Part shown: piece by piece, positions 15,675 to 24,644 of the stretch
Numbering within the stretch: position 1 is the stretch's first letter
Layout: each line of letters begins with the position of its first letter
DNA from: an uncultured Acidobacteriia bacterium
Lineage (GTDB): Bacteria; Acidobacteriota; Terriglobia; Bryobacterales; Bryobacteraceae
DNA length: 64,000 bases
Direction of reading: 5' to 3'
NCBI GenBank assembly: GCA_903851195.1
Contig: CAINNJ010000025.1
Location: 186,001-250,000 of the forward strand
Translations under genes and position numbers: made by a program
The notes under the pieces: generated by a model
What the model was told of the DNA's origin: nothing
Database searches by the model: none
The model's input: the letters and a program-made list of their open reading frames with translations, nothing else

Positions 15675-16766
15675 ATGCGACGCCGGGATTTCCTGCAGGC
15701 CGGAACACTGGCCGGTGCGTTGGGGGCGCCCGCTTTTGGTGCACCGGCCTTTGGCGTAACAACCCCGAAGGCGAAGAGCGTGATCGTCCTGATGCTGGTG
15801 GGCGGGCCCTCGCACGTGGACACCTGGGACATGAAACCGGACGCACCGGCCGGCTACCGGAGCCCGTTTCGTGCCATCCGGACCAATGTGCCGGGGATCG
15901 AAATTTCGGAGATCTTTCCCCGCATGGCGCGGCAGGCCGACCGGTTCAAGCTGGTCCGGTCGGTCTGGCACGGTAGTCCGTCCTTTCACGATGCGGGGCA
16001 TCAGGTGATGCAGACGGGCCGGTTTTTTGGGGGCGAACAGGAGCATCCGCATCCGGGATCCGTGCTGGCGAAGCTCACGGGACGAGAGAGCGTGGTGCTG
16101 CCGTTTCCGATCGGGAGCACCGGGGGCAACATGCCGCACGGACAATCGGCGGGTTATCTGGGGACGGCGTTCGACCCCCGGCTGATTGGAACGAACACGG
16201 CGGGTGAGCCGGAGAGCGTACGCGAAATGTACGGGCGGAACCGGTTCGGGCAGAGTTGCCTCACCGCGCGGCGGCTGGTGGAAGCGGGAACGCGCTTCGT
16301 GACCGTCAATATGTTCGAGACGGTGTTCGGGGAAACGACCTGGGATATCCACGGGGCTTCGCCCTTCAGCCCGATCTCGGCTTATCGGGATCATGTCGGC
16401 CCGATGTTCGATCAGGCTTACAGCGCTTTGCTGGAGGATCTTCACCAGAGGGGGCTGCTGGCAAGCACGCTGGTGGTGGCGATGGGCGAGTTCGGACGGT
16501 CGCCGAAGATCAATCCGTCGGGCGGCCGGGACCACTGGCCGCAGTGCTCGACCGTGCTGCTGGCGGGCGGCGGGGTTCAGGGCGGACAGGTTTACGGGAG
16601 TTCGGACCGGACAGGAGCAGAACCCAAGGACAATCCGGTGCACGCTTCGCGGGTGGCCGCGACGATCTATGCCGCGCTGGGCATTCCGGCGGAGACCGCG
16701 TTTCCGGGTCCGGACGGTCGGCCGATTCCGGTCGTGGAACCCGGAACTTTACCGATTCCGGTGTAA
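15675..16766 (+). CDS. DUF1501-family exported protein
   Basis: 363 residues. A twin-arginine-like leader (MRRRDFLQAGTLAGALGAPAFG) is followed by DUF1501 motifs: VIVLMLVGGPSHVDTWDMKPDAPAGYRSPF, FKLVRSVWHGSPSFHDAGHQVMQTGR, and VVAMGEFGRSPKINPSGGRDHWPQCSTVLLAGGGV. DUF1501 is related to the sulfatase/alkaline-phosphatase fold and is common in Planctomycetes and Acidobacteriota, usually exported; its substrate is unknown. Cotranscription with iscX is likely from the one-base gap. Confidence 0.88.
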   Translation: MRRRDFLQAGTLAGALGAPAFGAPAFGVTTPKAKSVIVLMLVGGPSHVDTWDMKPDAPAGYRSPFRAIRTNVPGIEISEIFPRMARQADRFKLVRSVWHGSPSFHDAGHQVMQTGRFFGGEQEHPHPGSVLAKLTGRESVVLPFPIGSTGGNMPHGQSAGYLGTAFDPRLIGTNTAGEPESVREMYGRNRFGQSCLTARRLVEAGTRFVTVNMFETVFGETTWDIHGASPFSPISAYRDHVGPMFDQAYSALLEDLHQRGLLASTLVVAMGEFGRSPKINPSGGRDHWPQCSTVLLAGGGVQGGQVYGSSDRTGAEPKDNPVHASRVAATIYAALGIPAETAFPGPDGRPIPVVEPGTLPIPV

Positions 16767-16771
16767 GAGCC

Positions 16772-16809
16772 CAGGACGCGGCGGAGAAATATCTGCCGCG
16801 CGCGTCCTG
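16772..16809. terminator. Convergent hairpin, possible bidirectional terminator
   Basis: Inverted repeat with 9-base perfect outer arms (CAGGACGCG at 16772-16780, CGCGTCCTG at 16801-16809) and further partial pairing inside. It lies between the convergent DUF1501 and lactonase genes. It lacks a clear U-run on either side, so termination is inferred from position and stem strength. Confidence 0.4.
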
Positions 16810-16822
16810 AAAAGCCGGAAGG

Positions 16823-17938
16823 TTACTTCACGAACGCGAACGTGACGGGCGCGCCGAGTTCCACTTTGTCACCCACGGGCGTGAGTTTCCCGGTGGCGTG
16901 ATCGATTTTGAGCACCGAAAAGTTGTTGGTCTTCTGATTCCCGGCGACGATGAAGTTTCCGGAGGGGTCGATCACGAAGGCGCGCGGGGTGGATCCGCCG
17001 CTCGAAACGTTCTGCACCAGTTTCAGCAGGGCGGTTTTCGGATCCACATCGAAGACGGCAATGGAATCGTGGCCGCGGTTGGAGGCGTAGACGTGCTGGC
17101 CTTTGGCGTCGATTTCGATCTCGGCGGTGGTGCTCTTGCCTTTGAAATCCTCGGGAAGCGTGGAGACGACGCCGATGTCCTTCATGGCGCCGGTATTGGC
17201 GTCGAATTCAAAGATCGTGACGGTGGAGGCCATTTCGCTCAGCACATAGACGTGCTTCTGGTCGGGGGCGATTGCGAGGTGGCGGGGGCCGGAACCCGGT
17301 TTGACGGAGGCGGAGGGGGGCGTGTTCGGGGTGATCTTCCCGGCTGCCGGATCCAGTTGGAAAATCATGACACGGTCTGTACCGAGGTCGCCGCCCATCA
17401 TGAATTTGTTATTCTTCGTCAGCACGACCGAGTGGGCGTGCGGCTGCGCCTGGCGGCTCTTGTCCGGACCGCTGCCGGTGAGTTTAATGACCGAGGCCGC
17501 TTCGCCGAGTTTGCCGTCGGCCAGCACCGGGAAGGAGGCGAAACTGCCGCCCGAGTAGTTGGCGACCAGAACTTCCTTGCCGGTGGCGTCCACCACAATG
17601 TGGCAGGGACCGGAGTTGCCGGAAGAGACCTGGTTCAGTTCCGTCAGTTTCCCGGACGCCTTATCGATGGCGTAAGCGGTTACGGAACCGGCTTTGGCCC
17701 CATGATAGGTATCGACCTCATTGATCGCGTAGAGGTATTTGCCGTTGGGGTGGACGGCGAGGAAGGTGGGATTCGGGGTTTCGGAAACCAGCCCGAGCGG
17801 CGTCACCTTGCCGGTTTTGGCGTCAAACCGGTAGGCGTAAATGCCTTTGGAGTTGCTTTGGGGTTCCGTGTAGGTGCCCACGTACATGAGTTGGGCCGAA
17901 AGGAGCGGCGTCAGCGCCAGGGATGCAAGAAGTTTCAT
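16823..17938 (-). CDS. Lactonase-family beta-propeller (6-phosphogluconolactonase-like)
   Basis: 371 residues with a short signal peptide (LLASLALTPLLSA). Starts YVGTYTEPQSNSKGIYAYRFDAKTGKVTPLG and repeats seven-bladed propeller motifs (NPTFLAVHPNGKYLYAINE; GPCHIVVDATGKEVLVANYSGGS; GPRHLAIAPDQKHVYVLSE), matching the lactonase family (YbhE/Pgl-like, PF10282). Cytoplasmic members open 6-phosphogluconolactone; the signal peptide here suggests a periplasmic lactonase of unknown substrate. Single gene, convergent with DUF1501. Confidence 0.88.
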   Translation of the reverse strand: MKLLASLALTPLLSAQLMYVGTYTEPQSNSKGIYAYRFDAKTGKVTPLGLVSETPNPTFLAVHPNGKYLYAINEVDTYHGAKAGSVTAYAIDKASGKLTELNQVSSGNSGPCHIVVDATGKEVLVANYSGGSFASFPVLADGKLGEAASVIKLTGSGPDKSRQAQPHAHSVVLTKNNKFMMGGDLGTDRVMIFQLDPAAGKITPNTPPSASVKPGSGPRHLAIAPDQKHVYVLSEMASTVTIFEFDANTGAMKDIGVVSTLPEDFKGKSTTAEIEIDAKGQHVYASNRGHDSIAVFDVDPKTALLKLVQNVSSGGSTPRAFVIDPSGNFIVAGNQKTNNFSVLKIDHATGKLTPVGDKVELGAPVTFAFVK

Positions 17939-18107
17939 CGCCCATTGAATTTATCAGGCTTTGCGCTCCGGCGGCAGTGTCGGGTACTTTACAGAGCTTT
18001 ACCAAGCAGTGATAACCTTTCTTCCATTCCGCGCGTCTAGCTAATTAACCAACGAACGACGTTTGACTCGCGGGACGCGGCACCCCCTCTGCTGCGCTCG
18101 TGGGGCA

Positions 18108-18186
18108 GACGTCAGACCTGCGCGGTTCCCCCTCAACTGCGCACGTCAGGCAACCGGTGCGGCTCGTGAGAGTCGCACCGGTTTTT
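18108..18186 (+). promoter_or_regulatory. Structured leader ending in terminator-like hairpin before DUF4159
   Basis: First hairpin: arms 18119-18127 and 18135-18143 (nine pairs with one G-U, loop CCCCCTC), extended by GACGT 18108-18112 with ACGTC 18143-18147. Second hairpin: arms 18154-18164 and 18171-18181 (11 pairs including one G-U), followed directly by five T at 18182-18186, which is a textbook Rho-independent terminator. The DUF4159 ATG follows only five bases later, with no visible Shine-Dalgarno. The leader could attenuate transcription of that gene or end an upstream small RNA. No known riboswitch class was recognised. Confidence 0.55.
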
Positions 18187-18191
18187 CGCAT

Positions 18192-19013
18192 ATGAGGAGC
18201 AGAACGCTTCTGTTCGGATTCGCGGCGCTGGCAACTCTGGTGGCCTGGCAGCGTCCGTTCCGTGAATACCCCGGTCTCGAATACAACAACTTTCCTCTGC
18301 CACCCGACTATCGGGAAAAAACGGAATGGGTGTTTGCGCGGCTGATGTATCCGCAGGGTTCGGGCGGCGGGTTTCGCGGGTTTCGGAATCGCGGCGACTG
18401 GCGCGAGGGGAATTCCATGTGGACGCAGGACTATCCGCGCGCGGACCGGCACTTTTCCGGGGCCATCCGGCGGCTCACCCGGCTGCATGTGCGGTCCACC
18501 GAACAGCCCGTCAATCTGGACGACGGCGACGACGTCTACAACTGGCCGTGGCTCTACGCCGTTCAAACCGGCCAGTGGAGACTCACCGATGCCCAGGCGG
18601 CCCGGTTGCGCGAGTATCTGCTGCGCGGCGGCTTCTTCATGTGCGACGACTTCTGGGGCGAGGCACAGTGGCGGGTTTTCATGGAGAGCATGCAGCGGGT
18701 GTTTCCGGACCGTCCGGTGGTGAACATTCCCGAGAGCGACCCGGTGCTGCAGACCGTCTACGATCTGCACGACCGCTATCAGGTGCCGGGAGCGCGATAT
18801 CTCTCGACGGGCGTCACGTACAAATGCGACGCCTGTCCGGCTTACTGGCGCGGCATTTATGACGATAAGGGCCGGCTGATGGTGGCGATGAGCGTGAACT
18901 CGGATCTGGGCGATTCCTGGGAGTGGGCGGACGATCCCCGGTACGACGAAAAGTTCTCGGCGCTGGGGATCCGGATCGGCGTGAACTATGTCGTTTACGC
19001 GATGACGCACTAA
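18192..19013 (+). CDS. DUF4159 exported protein
   Basis: 273 residues, signal peptide MRSRTLLFGFAALATLVAW. DUF4159 hallmarks: EWVFARLMYPQGSGGGFRG, MWTQDYPRADRHFSGAIRRLT, LREYLLRGGFFMCDDFWGEAQW and the C-terminal NYVVYAMTH. The GGFFMCDDFWG block resembles a class-I glutamine-amidotransferase-like fold. Such proteins are frequent in Acidobacteriota, often near MoxR/DUF58 genes, but not here. Function unknown. The start is ATG 18192; upstream residues of the longer frame come from the hairpin leader. Confidence 0.85.
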   Translation: MRSRTLLFGFAALATLVAWQRPFREYPGLEYNNFPLPPDYREKTEWVFARLMYPQGSGGGFRGFRNRGDWREGNSMWTQDYPRADRHFSGAIRRLTRLHVRSTEQPVNLDDGDDVYNWPWLYAVQTGQWRLTDAQAARLREYLLRGGFFMCDDFWGEAQWRVFMESMQRVFPDRPVVNIPESDPVLQTVYDLHDRYQVPGARYLSTGVTYKCDACPAYWRGIYDDKGRLMVAMSVNSDLGDSWEWADDPRYDEKFSALGIRIGVNYVVYAMTH

Positions 19014-19019
19014 ACGAGC

Positions 19020-20702
19020 TTACGGCCGGGCGGCCGGCTTTTCACCCCGATACCGCACCTGCCAGACCCGACCGGCGCCGTCGTCGGCAATCAGAAGCGT
19101 TCCGTCGGCGGTTTCGAAGACGCCGGAAGGACGGCCCAGGACGGTTTTTTCGTCGCCGGAGTCCGTCCAGCCCGCTACGAAGTCATAGCCATGTCCGGAC
19201 GGCTGGCCGTCATGGAACGGGATGAACCGGACCACGAAGCCGTCCCGCTTCGACCGGTTCCAGGAGCCGTGCAGCGCGACGAAGGCCCCGCCCTGAAAGG
19301 CTTCCGGAAACTGGTGGCCGGTGTAGAAACAGAAATCGAGCACCGCCACGTGAGAGCCGAGCAGTTCATCGGGCTCCACGGTTTTGGCGGCCAGCGCGGC
19401 GGGCGGGGGTTTCATGCGGGGATCCTGATTTTGGCCGAGGTACGTCCACGGCCAGCCGTAGAAGGCGCCGGGCTCGATGTGGGTGAGGTAGTCGGGAACC
19501 AGATCGTCGCCGAGTTCATCGCGTTCCTGGACGGCGGCCCACAAGACATCGGTGTTCGGGTACCAGTGCAGTCCGATGGGGTTGCGCGTGCCACTGGCGA
19601 AGACGAAATGGCCGGAACCATCGGGATTGTACCGGTTGATGGCGGCGCGGCGGGGATCCTCGCCTGTTGCCACGTTGTGCTCCGAGCCGATGCCGACGTA
19701 GAGGTAACGGCCTGCGCGGTCGAAGAGAAGACTGCGCGTCCAGTGGCCTTTACTCATGCCTTGCAGGGAAACGATCTGCTGGCCCTTGCCGGCCGAGAAG
19801 CTGGCGGAATCGTACGGGTAACGCCGGATGGCCTCAGCCTCCGCGACATAAAGGAAGTTGCCGGAGATCGCCATGCCGTAGGGGCGGTCGAGACCGGTGA
19901 GAAGAATTTTGCGCCGGTTGGGGTCGCCGTTCGGGAACACGTAGACGGCGCCGGTGGCCGGCGGTTTGGCGTCCTGCTTCACGGGGGAAGCGGAGTTCAC
20001 GTCGAAACCGGCGTCGGAGAGCAGGATTTCTCCGCGGGGTCCCTGTAACAGGAAGCGCGGCGCTTTGAAACCGGAAGACCAGAGGCTCACCTCGAAGCCT
20101 TCCAGACTATGAAGGAAAGTCTCGCCGGCCCCTCGCACAACGGTCTGGTGATTGTCGACCGAGGGTGTGGCGTGCGGGGCGGGAAGCGCGATTTCGCCCG
20201 GTTCGGGCTGAGGCGCGGCGGGGGCTACGGGGCGCGGTTCAGCGGCATTGTCCGGCGGCGAAATTTGCTTCGTCCAGACCAGGTGGCCGGTTTTCGCGCC
20301 GTCGGGGCCGGTGGTGCGGATCTCCTGGATCAGATTCCCGTTCGCATTGAGCGAGGTTCGGGCGGAGCGGCGCTGGCGGCCGCTGTTCCAGATTTGCTCG
20401 GTAATCAGGACATCGCCTTCCCAGCGGCACAGAATGGTCTCGTCGTCGGCATCGGGAACGGCGTGCGTTTTTGCGTCGGTCTGGCAATCGCCCTGAAAAT
20501 TGTGCGCGCCGTGACCATCCTTATCGGTTTGCGCCATGCGGATGCGATTGGGGGTCTGTTCAACCGACATTCTGGCGACAGCCGGGAAATCGCTTTGCGA
20601 CTGGCCGGACTGCAGCACCCAAATGCCGGCCAGACGAGGCGGCGCCGCGGCAAAGACGATTCCTGTAAAGGCGAGTGCGGAGGTCAGGCAAATAGTTCGC
20701 AT
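19020..20702 (-). CDS. Exported sorbosone-dehydrogenase-like propeller with N-terminal beta domain
   Basis: 560 residues from ATG 20702, chosen for GAGGAAGT just upstream and a signal peptide (MRTICLTSALAFTGIVFA). Residues ~25-145 form an extra beta-rich domain (LAGIWVLQSGQSQSDFP ... DVLITEQIWNSGRQ) like those seen in lipocalin-type exported proteins. A Pro-rich linker follows, then the propeller (FEVSLWSSGFKAPRFLLQGPRGEILLSD; RNPIGLHWYPNTDVLWAAVQERDELGDDLVPDY; FYGWPWTYLGQNQDPR). It is a paralogue of the protein at 5551, which lacks the extra domain. Probably a periplasmic PQQ-type sugar/aldehyde dehydrogenase. Overlap-free tail-to-tail with DUF4159. Confidence 0.8.
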   Translation of the reverse strand: MRTICLTSALAFTGIVFAAAPPRLAGIWVLQSGQSQSDFPAVARMSVEQTPNRIRMAQTDKDGHGAHNFQGDCQTDAKTHAVPDADDETILCRWEGDVLITEQIWNSGRQRRSARTSLNANGNLIQEIRTTGPDGAKTGHLVWTKQISPPDNAAEPRPVAPAAPQPEPGEIALPAPHATPSVDNHQTVVRGAGETFLHSLEGFEVSLWSSGFKAPRFLLQGPRGEILLSDAGFDVNSASPVKQDAKPPATGAVYVFPNGDPNRRKILLTGLDRPYGMAISGNFLYVAEAEAIRRYPYDSASFSAGKGQQIVSLQGMSKGHWTRSLLFDRAGRYLYVGIGSEHNVATGEDPRRAAINRYNPDGSGHFVFASGTRNPIGLHWYPNTDVLWAAVQERDELGDDLVPDYLTHIEPGAFYGWPWTYLGQNQDPRMKPPPAALAAKTVEPDELLGSHVAVLDFCFYTGHQFPEAFQGGAFVALHGSWNRSKRDGFVVRFIPFHDGQPSGHGYDFVAGWTDSGDEKTVLGRPSGVFETADGTLLIADDGAGRVWQVRYRGEKPAARP

Positions 20703-21019
20703 ACTTCCTCTTTGGCCGAAGTGTGCTGCAAATAGCGGGCCGGGGCGGCGAGCAGCAGACAGAAACATTGCAAATTGGTTAGCATGTAGCCAAGTGCCCG
20801 CCATCCGGGCGATTCGAAGCGCCCGATCGCTGGTTCGAACGTACTTCGATGGCCGCCCAGGAACCGTGCTTCGCGATACAGTCTGCCGTGTTATGGCAGA
20901 CCGGCCGGTCGTTCGCACGCGGATAATGCGGCATTGGTCAGATGTCTCGCCGCCGGTCGCTGAAAACTTCCGCTTTCCGATTGCGCCACCTTTGAGGATC
21001 GCGGCATCAAGGAATTGAA
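20703..21019. other. Intergenic region with no gene seen
   Basis: 317 bases between divergent genes. No credible ORF. A 7-base hairpin GTCTGCC/GGCAGAC sits at 20881-20901 and a GCCCG/CGGGC dyad near 20799-20813. The word GGTTCGAAC near 20832 looks like a tRNA T-loop but its arms do not pair. AAGGA at 21009-21013 is the ribosome-binding site of the radical SAM gene. Confidence 0.5.
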
Positions 21020-22042
21020 GTGAAAACAGCCGAGGTTGTGAAGGCCTGGGGAAGAATTCTGCGGGGGCAAAGCCCTTCGCTATCCATCGAGATTACACGG
21101 GAGTGCCCGCTGCGGTGTCCCGGATGCTATGCCTACGGGGACGATCATCTGGGCGGCGGAGCCACGCTGCGGAGTCTGAGCGATTACAAAGGCCAGGCTC
21201 TGGTGGAGGGCGTTCTGGAACTGGTGGACCGGATGCGGCCGCTGCACCTTTCCATCGTCGGCGGGGATCCGCTGGTGCGCTACCGGGAACTGGAGCAGAT
21301 GATGCCTCTGCTGTTGCAGCGCGGGATCCACGTCCAGGTGGTCACCAGCGCCTTCCGTCCGATGGCTCCGGAGTGGGCGCGGATGGAGCGGCTGAATGTG
21401 GTGGTTTCGATCGACGGATTGCGGGCCGAACACGATGTCCGGCGCGCTCCGGCCACTTATGACAGGATCCTCAAAAATATCTCCGGGCAGAGGATCACGG
21501 TACACAGCACGGTGACCGGCCAGATGATGAAACGGCCGGGTTATCTGCGGGAATTCCTTGAGTTCTGGACGCCGCGGGAGGAGATCCGCAAGGTCTGGTT
21601 CAGCCTGTTCACGCCGCAGAAAGGCGAAGTTTTGCCGGAAATTCTGGGGCCGGAAGAGCGCGAGCGGGCCATTGCGGACATGCTCGTGTTACGGAAGGAA
21701 TTCCCGAAACTGGATATGCCCGAGGGCCTGATCCGGCAGTTTGCGAGACCGCCGCACAGCCCGCGGGAGTGCGTTTTCGCTCTGACGACGAAGACGGTTT
21801 CGGCGGACCTGAAGACGAAGATCACGCCGTGCCAGTTTGGCGGCAATCCGGACTGCGATTCCTGCGGCTGTATCGCGTCGATGGGTCTGGCGGCGGTGGC
21901 CGCGCACAAACTGGGCGGGGTGATTCCGGTGGGCGCGATTTTCCGGGGCTCGATCCGGATCGGGAACGCGTGGGCGGGAAATCCACCCGTGGCGCCGGAC
22001 AGCGCGGCGGCCGAAAGCCCGCTGCGGATTCTGCAGGGATAG
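21020..22042 (+). CDS. Radical SAM protein with C-terminal Cys cluster
   Basis: 340 residues. The Cx3Cx2C iron-sulfur motif is in ITRECPLRCPGCYAYG (about residues 29-36). It is followed by the SAM-binding strand LSIVGGDPLVRYREL and VVVSIDGLRAEHDVRR, as in the radical SAM group that includes HpnH and SPASM-type enzymes. The C-terminal part has more cysteines (ECVFALTTKTVSADLKTKITPCQFGG, then CDSCGCIASMG), which could bind an auxiliary cluster. GTG start with AAGGA upstream. No peptide substrate or partner gene is seen nearby, so the reaction is unknown. Confidence 0.8.
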   Translation: MKTAEVVKAWGRILRGQSPSLSIEITRECPLRCPGCYAYGDDHLGGGATLRSLSDYKGQALVEGVLELVDRMRPLHLSIVGGDPLVRYRELEQMMPLLLQRGIHVQVVTSAFRPMAPEWARMERLNVVVSIDGLRAEHDVRRAPATYDRILKNISGQRITVHSTVTGQMMKRPGYLREFLEFWTPREEIRKVWFSLFTPQKGEVLPEILGPEERERAIADMLVLRKEFPKLDMPEGLIRQFARPPHSPRECVFALTTKTVSADLKTKITPCQFGGNPDCDSCGCIASMGLAAVAAHKLGGVIPVGAIFRGSIRIGNAWAGNPPVAPDSAAAESPLRILQG

Positions 22043-22070
22043 CAGCCCGTGGCAGAAGTGAGGCGGAAGG

Positions 22071-22418
22071 TCAGGCCAGCATGAGCTTCCACGCTTCCTC
22101 ATCCTGACCGATGCTGAGACGGTTGGCACAGCGGATGAGGGGGAGGCGCAGAAGGCCCGGATTTTTTTCAATCTTCTGCAGCATTTCCGATTCCGAGACC
22201 TTCATGTATTTCAGGCCGGCGTCGATCCAGGCTTTGCCTTCGGTGTCGAGCAGCGCGGGCAGGCCGAAGCGGTCGAGGAAGCGTTTGATCTCGCCGGGCG
22301 ACATCGGTTTAAGCTTGAGGTCGACCATGTGAATGGCGATACGGCGCTCCTTGAAGAACCGCTCCGCGGCGCGCGTGGCCTGTGAGTTCTTCACACCGAA
22401 AATCTGGACACTTTGCAT
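22071..22418 (-). CDS. ArsC/Spx/YffB-like protein lacking the active Cys
   Basis: About 115 residues. The fold is ArsC-like: [49 protein letters not shown], then [35 protein letters not shown]. YffB/Spx relatives have NC at the KN(C)xxxxxA position; here it reads KNSQATRAA, so the redox cysteine is replaced by Ser. A Cys near the C-terminus (LIRCANRL) is not at the usual place. It may not be a reductase; it may bind RNA polymerase or another partner like Spx. Start at ATG 22418 is set by homology; the extra 13 residues upstream are unlikely. Confidence 0.75.
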   Translation of the reverse strand: MQSVQIFGVKNSQATRAAERFFKERRIAIHMVDLKLKPMSPGEIKRFLDRFGLPALLDTEGKAWIDAGLKYMKVSESEMLQKIEKNPGLLRLPLIRCANRLSIGQDEEAWKLMLA

Positions 22419-22522
22419 CTCGCTCGATTGTGCCAAATGTCCTGGTGCACAAGGCACCCGAGTCGTTCACGAGCGCAGGAGTCGCCGGGCACGGCGCTGC
22501 CAGTCCCGTGGGACCACCCGAT

Positions 22523-22715
22523 CCGCCGTGTCCGGCGGCTGGACCTGCGCGCCTCAGAAGCGCAGGAGCCGCCGGGCGTTCCGCCGTGTCCGGCGGGTGG
22601 ACCTGCGCGCTTCAGAAGCGCAGGAGCCGCCGGGCGTTCCGCCGTGTCCGGCGGGTGGACCTGCGCGCTTCAGAAGCGCAGGAGCCGCCGTGTCCGGCGG
22701 CTGGACCTGCGCGCC
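22523..22715. repeat. 58-bp tandem repeats built of two palindromes
   Basis: The 16-base element CCGCCGTGTCCGGCGG occurs at 22523, 22581, 22639 and 22685 (periods 58, 58, 46). Each is followed by a second hairpin around CCTGCGCGCTTC-A-GAAGCGCAGG. The two middle copies are nearly identical; the outer two carry CGGCTGG and GCCTCAG variants. The last period has lost 12 bases. The block fills most of the spacer between the S4-domain gene and the ArsC-like gene, and its right end abuts the S4 gene stop codon. Confidence 0.9.
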
Positions 22716-23084
22716 TCAGAAACGATGAATGCGGCCAATCAGACGGCGATCCCGTTTGGAGGGCTTGCCGTGGCGTTCCGCTTCGGCGTTGGGCATGGCC
22801 CTGCGCTCTTCGGCCAGCTTTTCGCGGGCTTCGCGGCTGGCGTCGGTTTCCCGGTAGAGGGCTTGGGCCACGGGGGCGGGGCCACGCATTTCGCTGAGCG
22901 CCAGAACTTCCACGTGGAATTCCCCGCCCTCGTTTTTAATCCGCAACAGATCGCCAACTTTAATTTCGCGCGAGGGTTTGGCCGGAATGGCGTTGGACTG
23001 GATGCGGCCGAGATCACACGCCTGGGAGGCCAGCGAACGGGTTTTGAAAAAACGGGCGGCCCAGAGCCATTTGTCCAGTCTCAT
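22716..23084 (-). CDS. S4-domain RNA-binding protein (Hsp15-like)
   Basis: 122 residues. [54 protein letters not shown] is a clear S4 domain of the HslR/Hsp15 type. The C-terminal Lys/Arg-rich tail ([18 protein letters not shown]) also fits. Hsp15 in E. coli binds stalled 50S subunits with nascent chains. Start at ATG 23084; the longer frame adds unlikely residues. Its stop codon touches the palindromic repeat block. Confidence 0.88.
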   Translation of the reverse strand: MRLDKWLWAARFFKTRSLASQACDLGRIQSNAIPAKPSREIKVGDLLRIKNEGGEFHVEVLALSEMRGPAPVAQALYRETDASREAREKLAEERRAMPNAEAERHGKPSKRDRRLIGRIHRF

Positions 23085-23186
23085 GATTACCCCAGTCGCA
23101 TGATCACATTGTCCTACGGGGTTCGAAACGACGGTCAAAAAGAGGCGGTCGCCCGGTCGTCAGACGATACACTAATAGAAATACGC

Positions 23187-24644
23187 ATGATTGCTCACGC
23201 GATTCCCGAAGGACTCACCTTTGACGATGTGCTCCTCGTCCCGGCCTGGAGCGATGTACTTCCAACTGAAGCCGACACCAGAACGCGGCTGACACGGCAA
23301 ATCCCTCTGAACATTCCCATTGTCAGCGCGGCCATGGATACGGTGACGGAATCGCATCTCGCGATTGCGCTGGCGCAACAGGGCGGTATCGGTTTTATCC
23401 ATCGCAATATGCCGATCGAGCGGCAGGCCGAGGAAGTGGACCGGGTGAAACGCAGTGAGAGCGGGATGATTGTGGATCCCATCACGATCGGCCCGGACAA
23501 GAGGATTTCCGACGCGCTGGAACTGATGCAGCGGTACCGCATTTCGGGCGTGCCGGTCACCAAAGACGGCGGCACCCTGGTGGGCATTCTGACGAACCGC
23601 GATCTGCGTTTTGAATCGCGTTTCGACATGCCGATTGCGGATGTGATGACGAAGGACAACCTCATCACGGTTCCTGTCGGCACCACGCTCGAGCAGGCCG
23701 AAGAGATTCTGCACCGGCACCGGGTGGAAAAACTGCTGGTTGTCGATGAGAATTACAAGCTCAAAGGCCTGATTACCGTTAAAGATATTCAGAAGAAGCT
23801 GAAATATCCGAATTCGGCGAAGGACGAGCAGGGGCGGCTGCGGGTGGGCGCGGCGGTGGGCGCGACCGGCGATTACATGGAGCGCGTGCAGGAACTGGTG
23901 CGGCGCAAGGTGGACGTGATCGCGATCGACACGGCGCACGCGCACAGTATCCGCGTGTTCGAGGCCGTGAAGGCGGTGAAGAAAGCGCTGCCGGAAGTGC
24001 AGCTGATCGCGGGCAATATCGGGACGTATGAAGCCGCGCGGGCGCTGATCGACCTGGGCGTGGACGGGATTAAGGTGGGCATCGGGCCGGGCTCCATCTG
24101 CACGACGCGGATTGTGTCGGGCGCGGGCGTGCCGCAACTGACGGCGATCGCGGCCTGCAGCCGGGCGGCGCGGGAATCGGGCGTGCCGCTGATTGCCGAT
24201 GGCGGCATTAAGTTCTCGGGAGATCTGACGAAAGCCATCGCGGCGGGCGCGGACGTGGTGATGATCGGGAGTCTGCTGGCCGGCACGGACGAAAGCCCGG
24301 GCGAGACCATCCTGTATCAGGGCCGCACGTTTAAGAGCTATCGCGGCATGGGCTCATTGGGCGCGATGGCCACGGGCAGTGTGGACCGGTACGGGCTCGA
24401 TCCCACGCAGAAACTGGTGCCGGAAGGCATCGAAGGGCGCGTGGCATCGAAGGGACCTCTGTCGGAACTGGTTTACCAGCTGGTGGGCGGGCTGCGGTCC
24501 GGCATGGGCTATTGCGGCTGCCGCACCATTCCGCTGATGCAGGAAAAGGCCGAGTTCGTGCGCGTGTCGCCGGCCGGGCTGCGGGAAAGCCACGTCCACG
24601 ACGTGATTATCACAAAAGAAGCGCCGAACTACCGGATCGAGTAG
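23187..24644 (+). CDS. guaB: Inosine-5'-monophosphate dehydrogenase
   Basis: 485 residues, normal length. [17 protein letters not shown] at the start, two CBS domains in the middle (about residues 95-205, [22 protein letters not shown] and [21 protein letters not shown]), and the catalytic loop [22 protein letters not shown] with the active Cys. The flap [19 protein letters not shown] is also present. Converts IMP to XMP in GTP synthesis. The real start is ATG 23187; a frame extending to 22413 runs through the repeat block and is an artefact. recA follows 78 bases later with its own promoter. Confidence 0.97.
   Translation: MIAHAIPEGLTFDDVLLVPAWSDVLPTEADTRTRLTRQIPLNIPIVSAAMDTVTESHLAIALAQQGGIGFIHRNMPIERQAEEVDRVKRSESGMIVDPITIGPDKRISDALELMQRYRISGVPVTKDGGTLVGILTNRDLRFESRFDMPIADVMTKDNLITVPVGTTLEQAEEILHRHRVEKLLVVDENYKLKGLITVKDIQKKLKYPNSAKDEQGRLRVGAAVGATGDYMERVQELVRRKVDVIAIDTAHAHSIRVFEAVKAVKKALPEVQLIAGNIGTYEAARALIDLGVDGIKVGIGPGSICTTRIVSGAGVPQLTAIAACSRAARESGVPLIADGGIKFSGDLTKAIAAGADVVMIGSLLAGTDESPGETILYQGRTFKSYRGMGSLGAMATGSVDRYGLDPTQKLVPEGIEGRVASKGPLSELVYQLVGGLRSGMGYCGCRTIPLMQEKAEFVRVSPAGLRESHVHDVIITKEAPNYRIE

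Noticed and set aside
17823-18005. 60-codon frame upstream of the lactonase
   Set aside because: Overlaps the lactonase start out of frame and has no start signal or coding bias.
20815-20860. tRNA-like T-loop word GGTTCGAAC
   Set aside because: Flanking bases do not form the T stem, and no acceptor or anticodon arm can be built around it.
22523-22715. Possible CRISPR array
   Set aside because: Repeats are 58 bases with no unique spacers, few copies and no cas genes nearby.
22413-23186. N-terminal extension of the guaB frame
   Set aside because: The extension is made of the palindromic repeats and antisense of the S4 gene; guaB homologues start at 23187.
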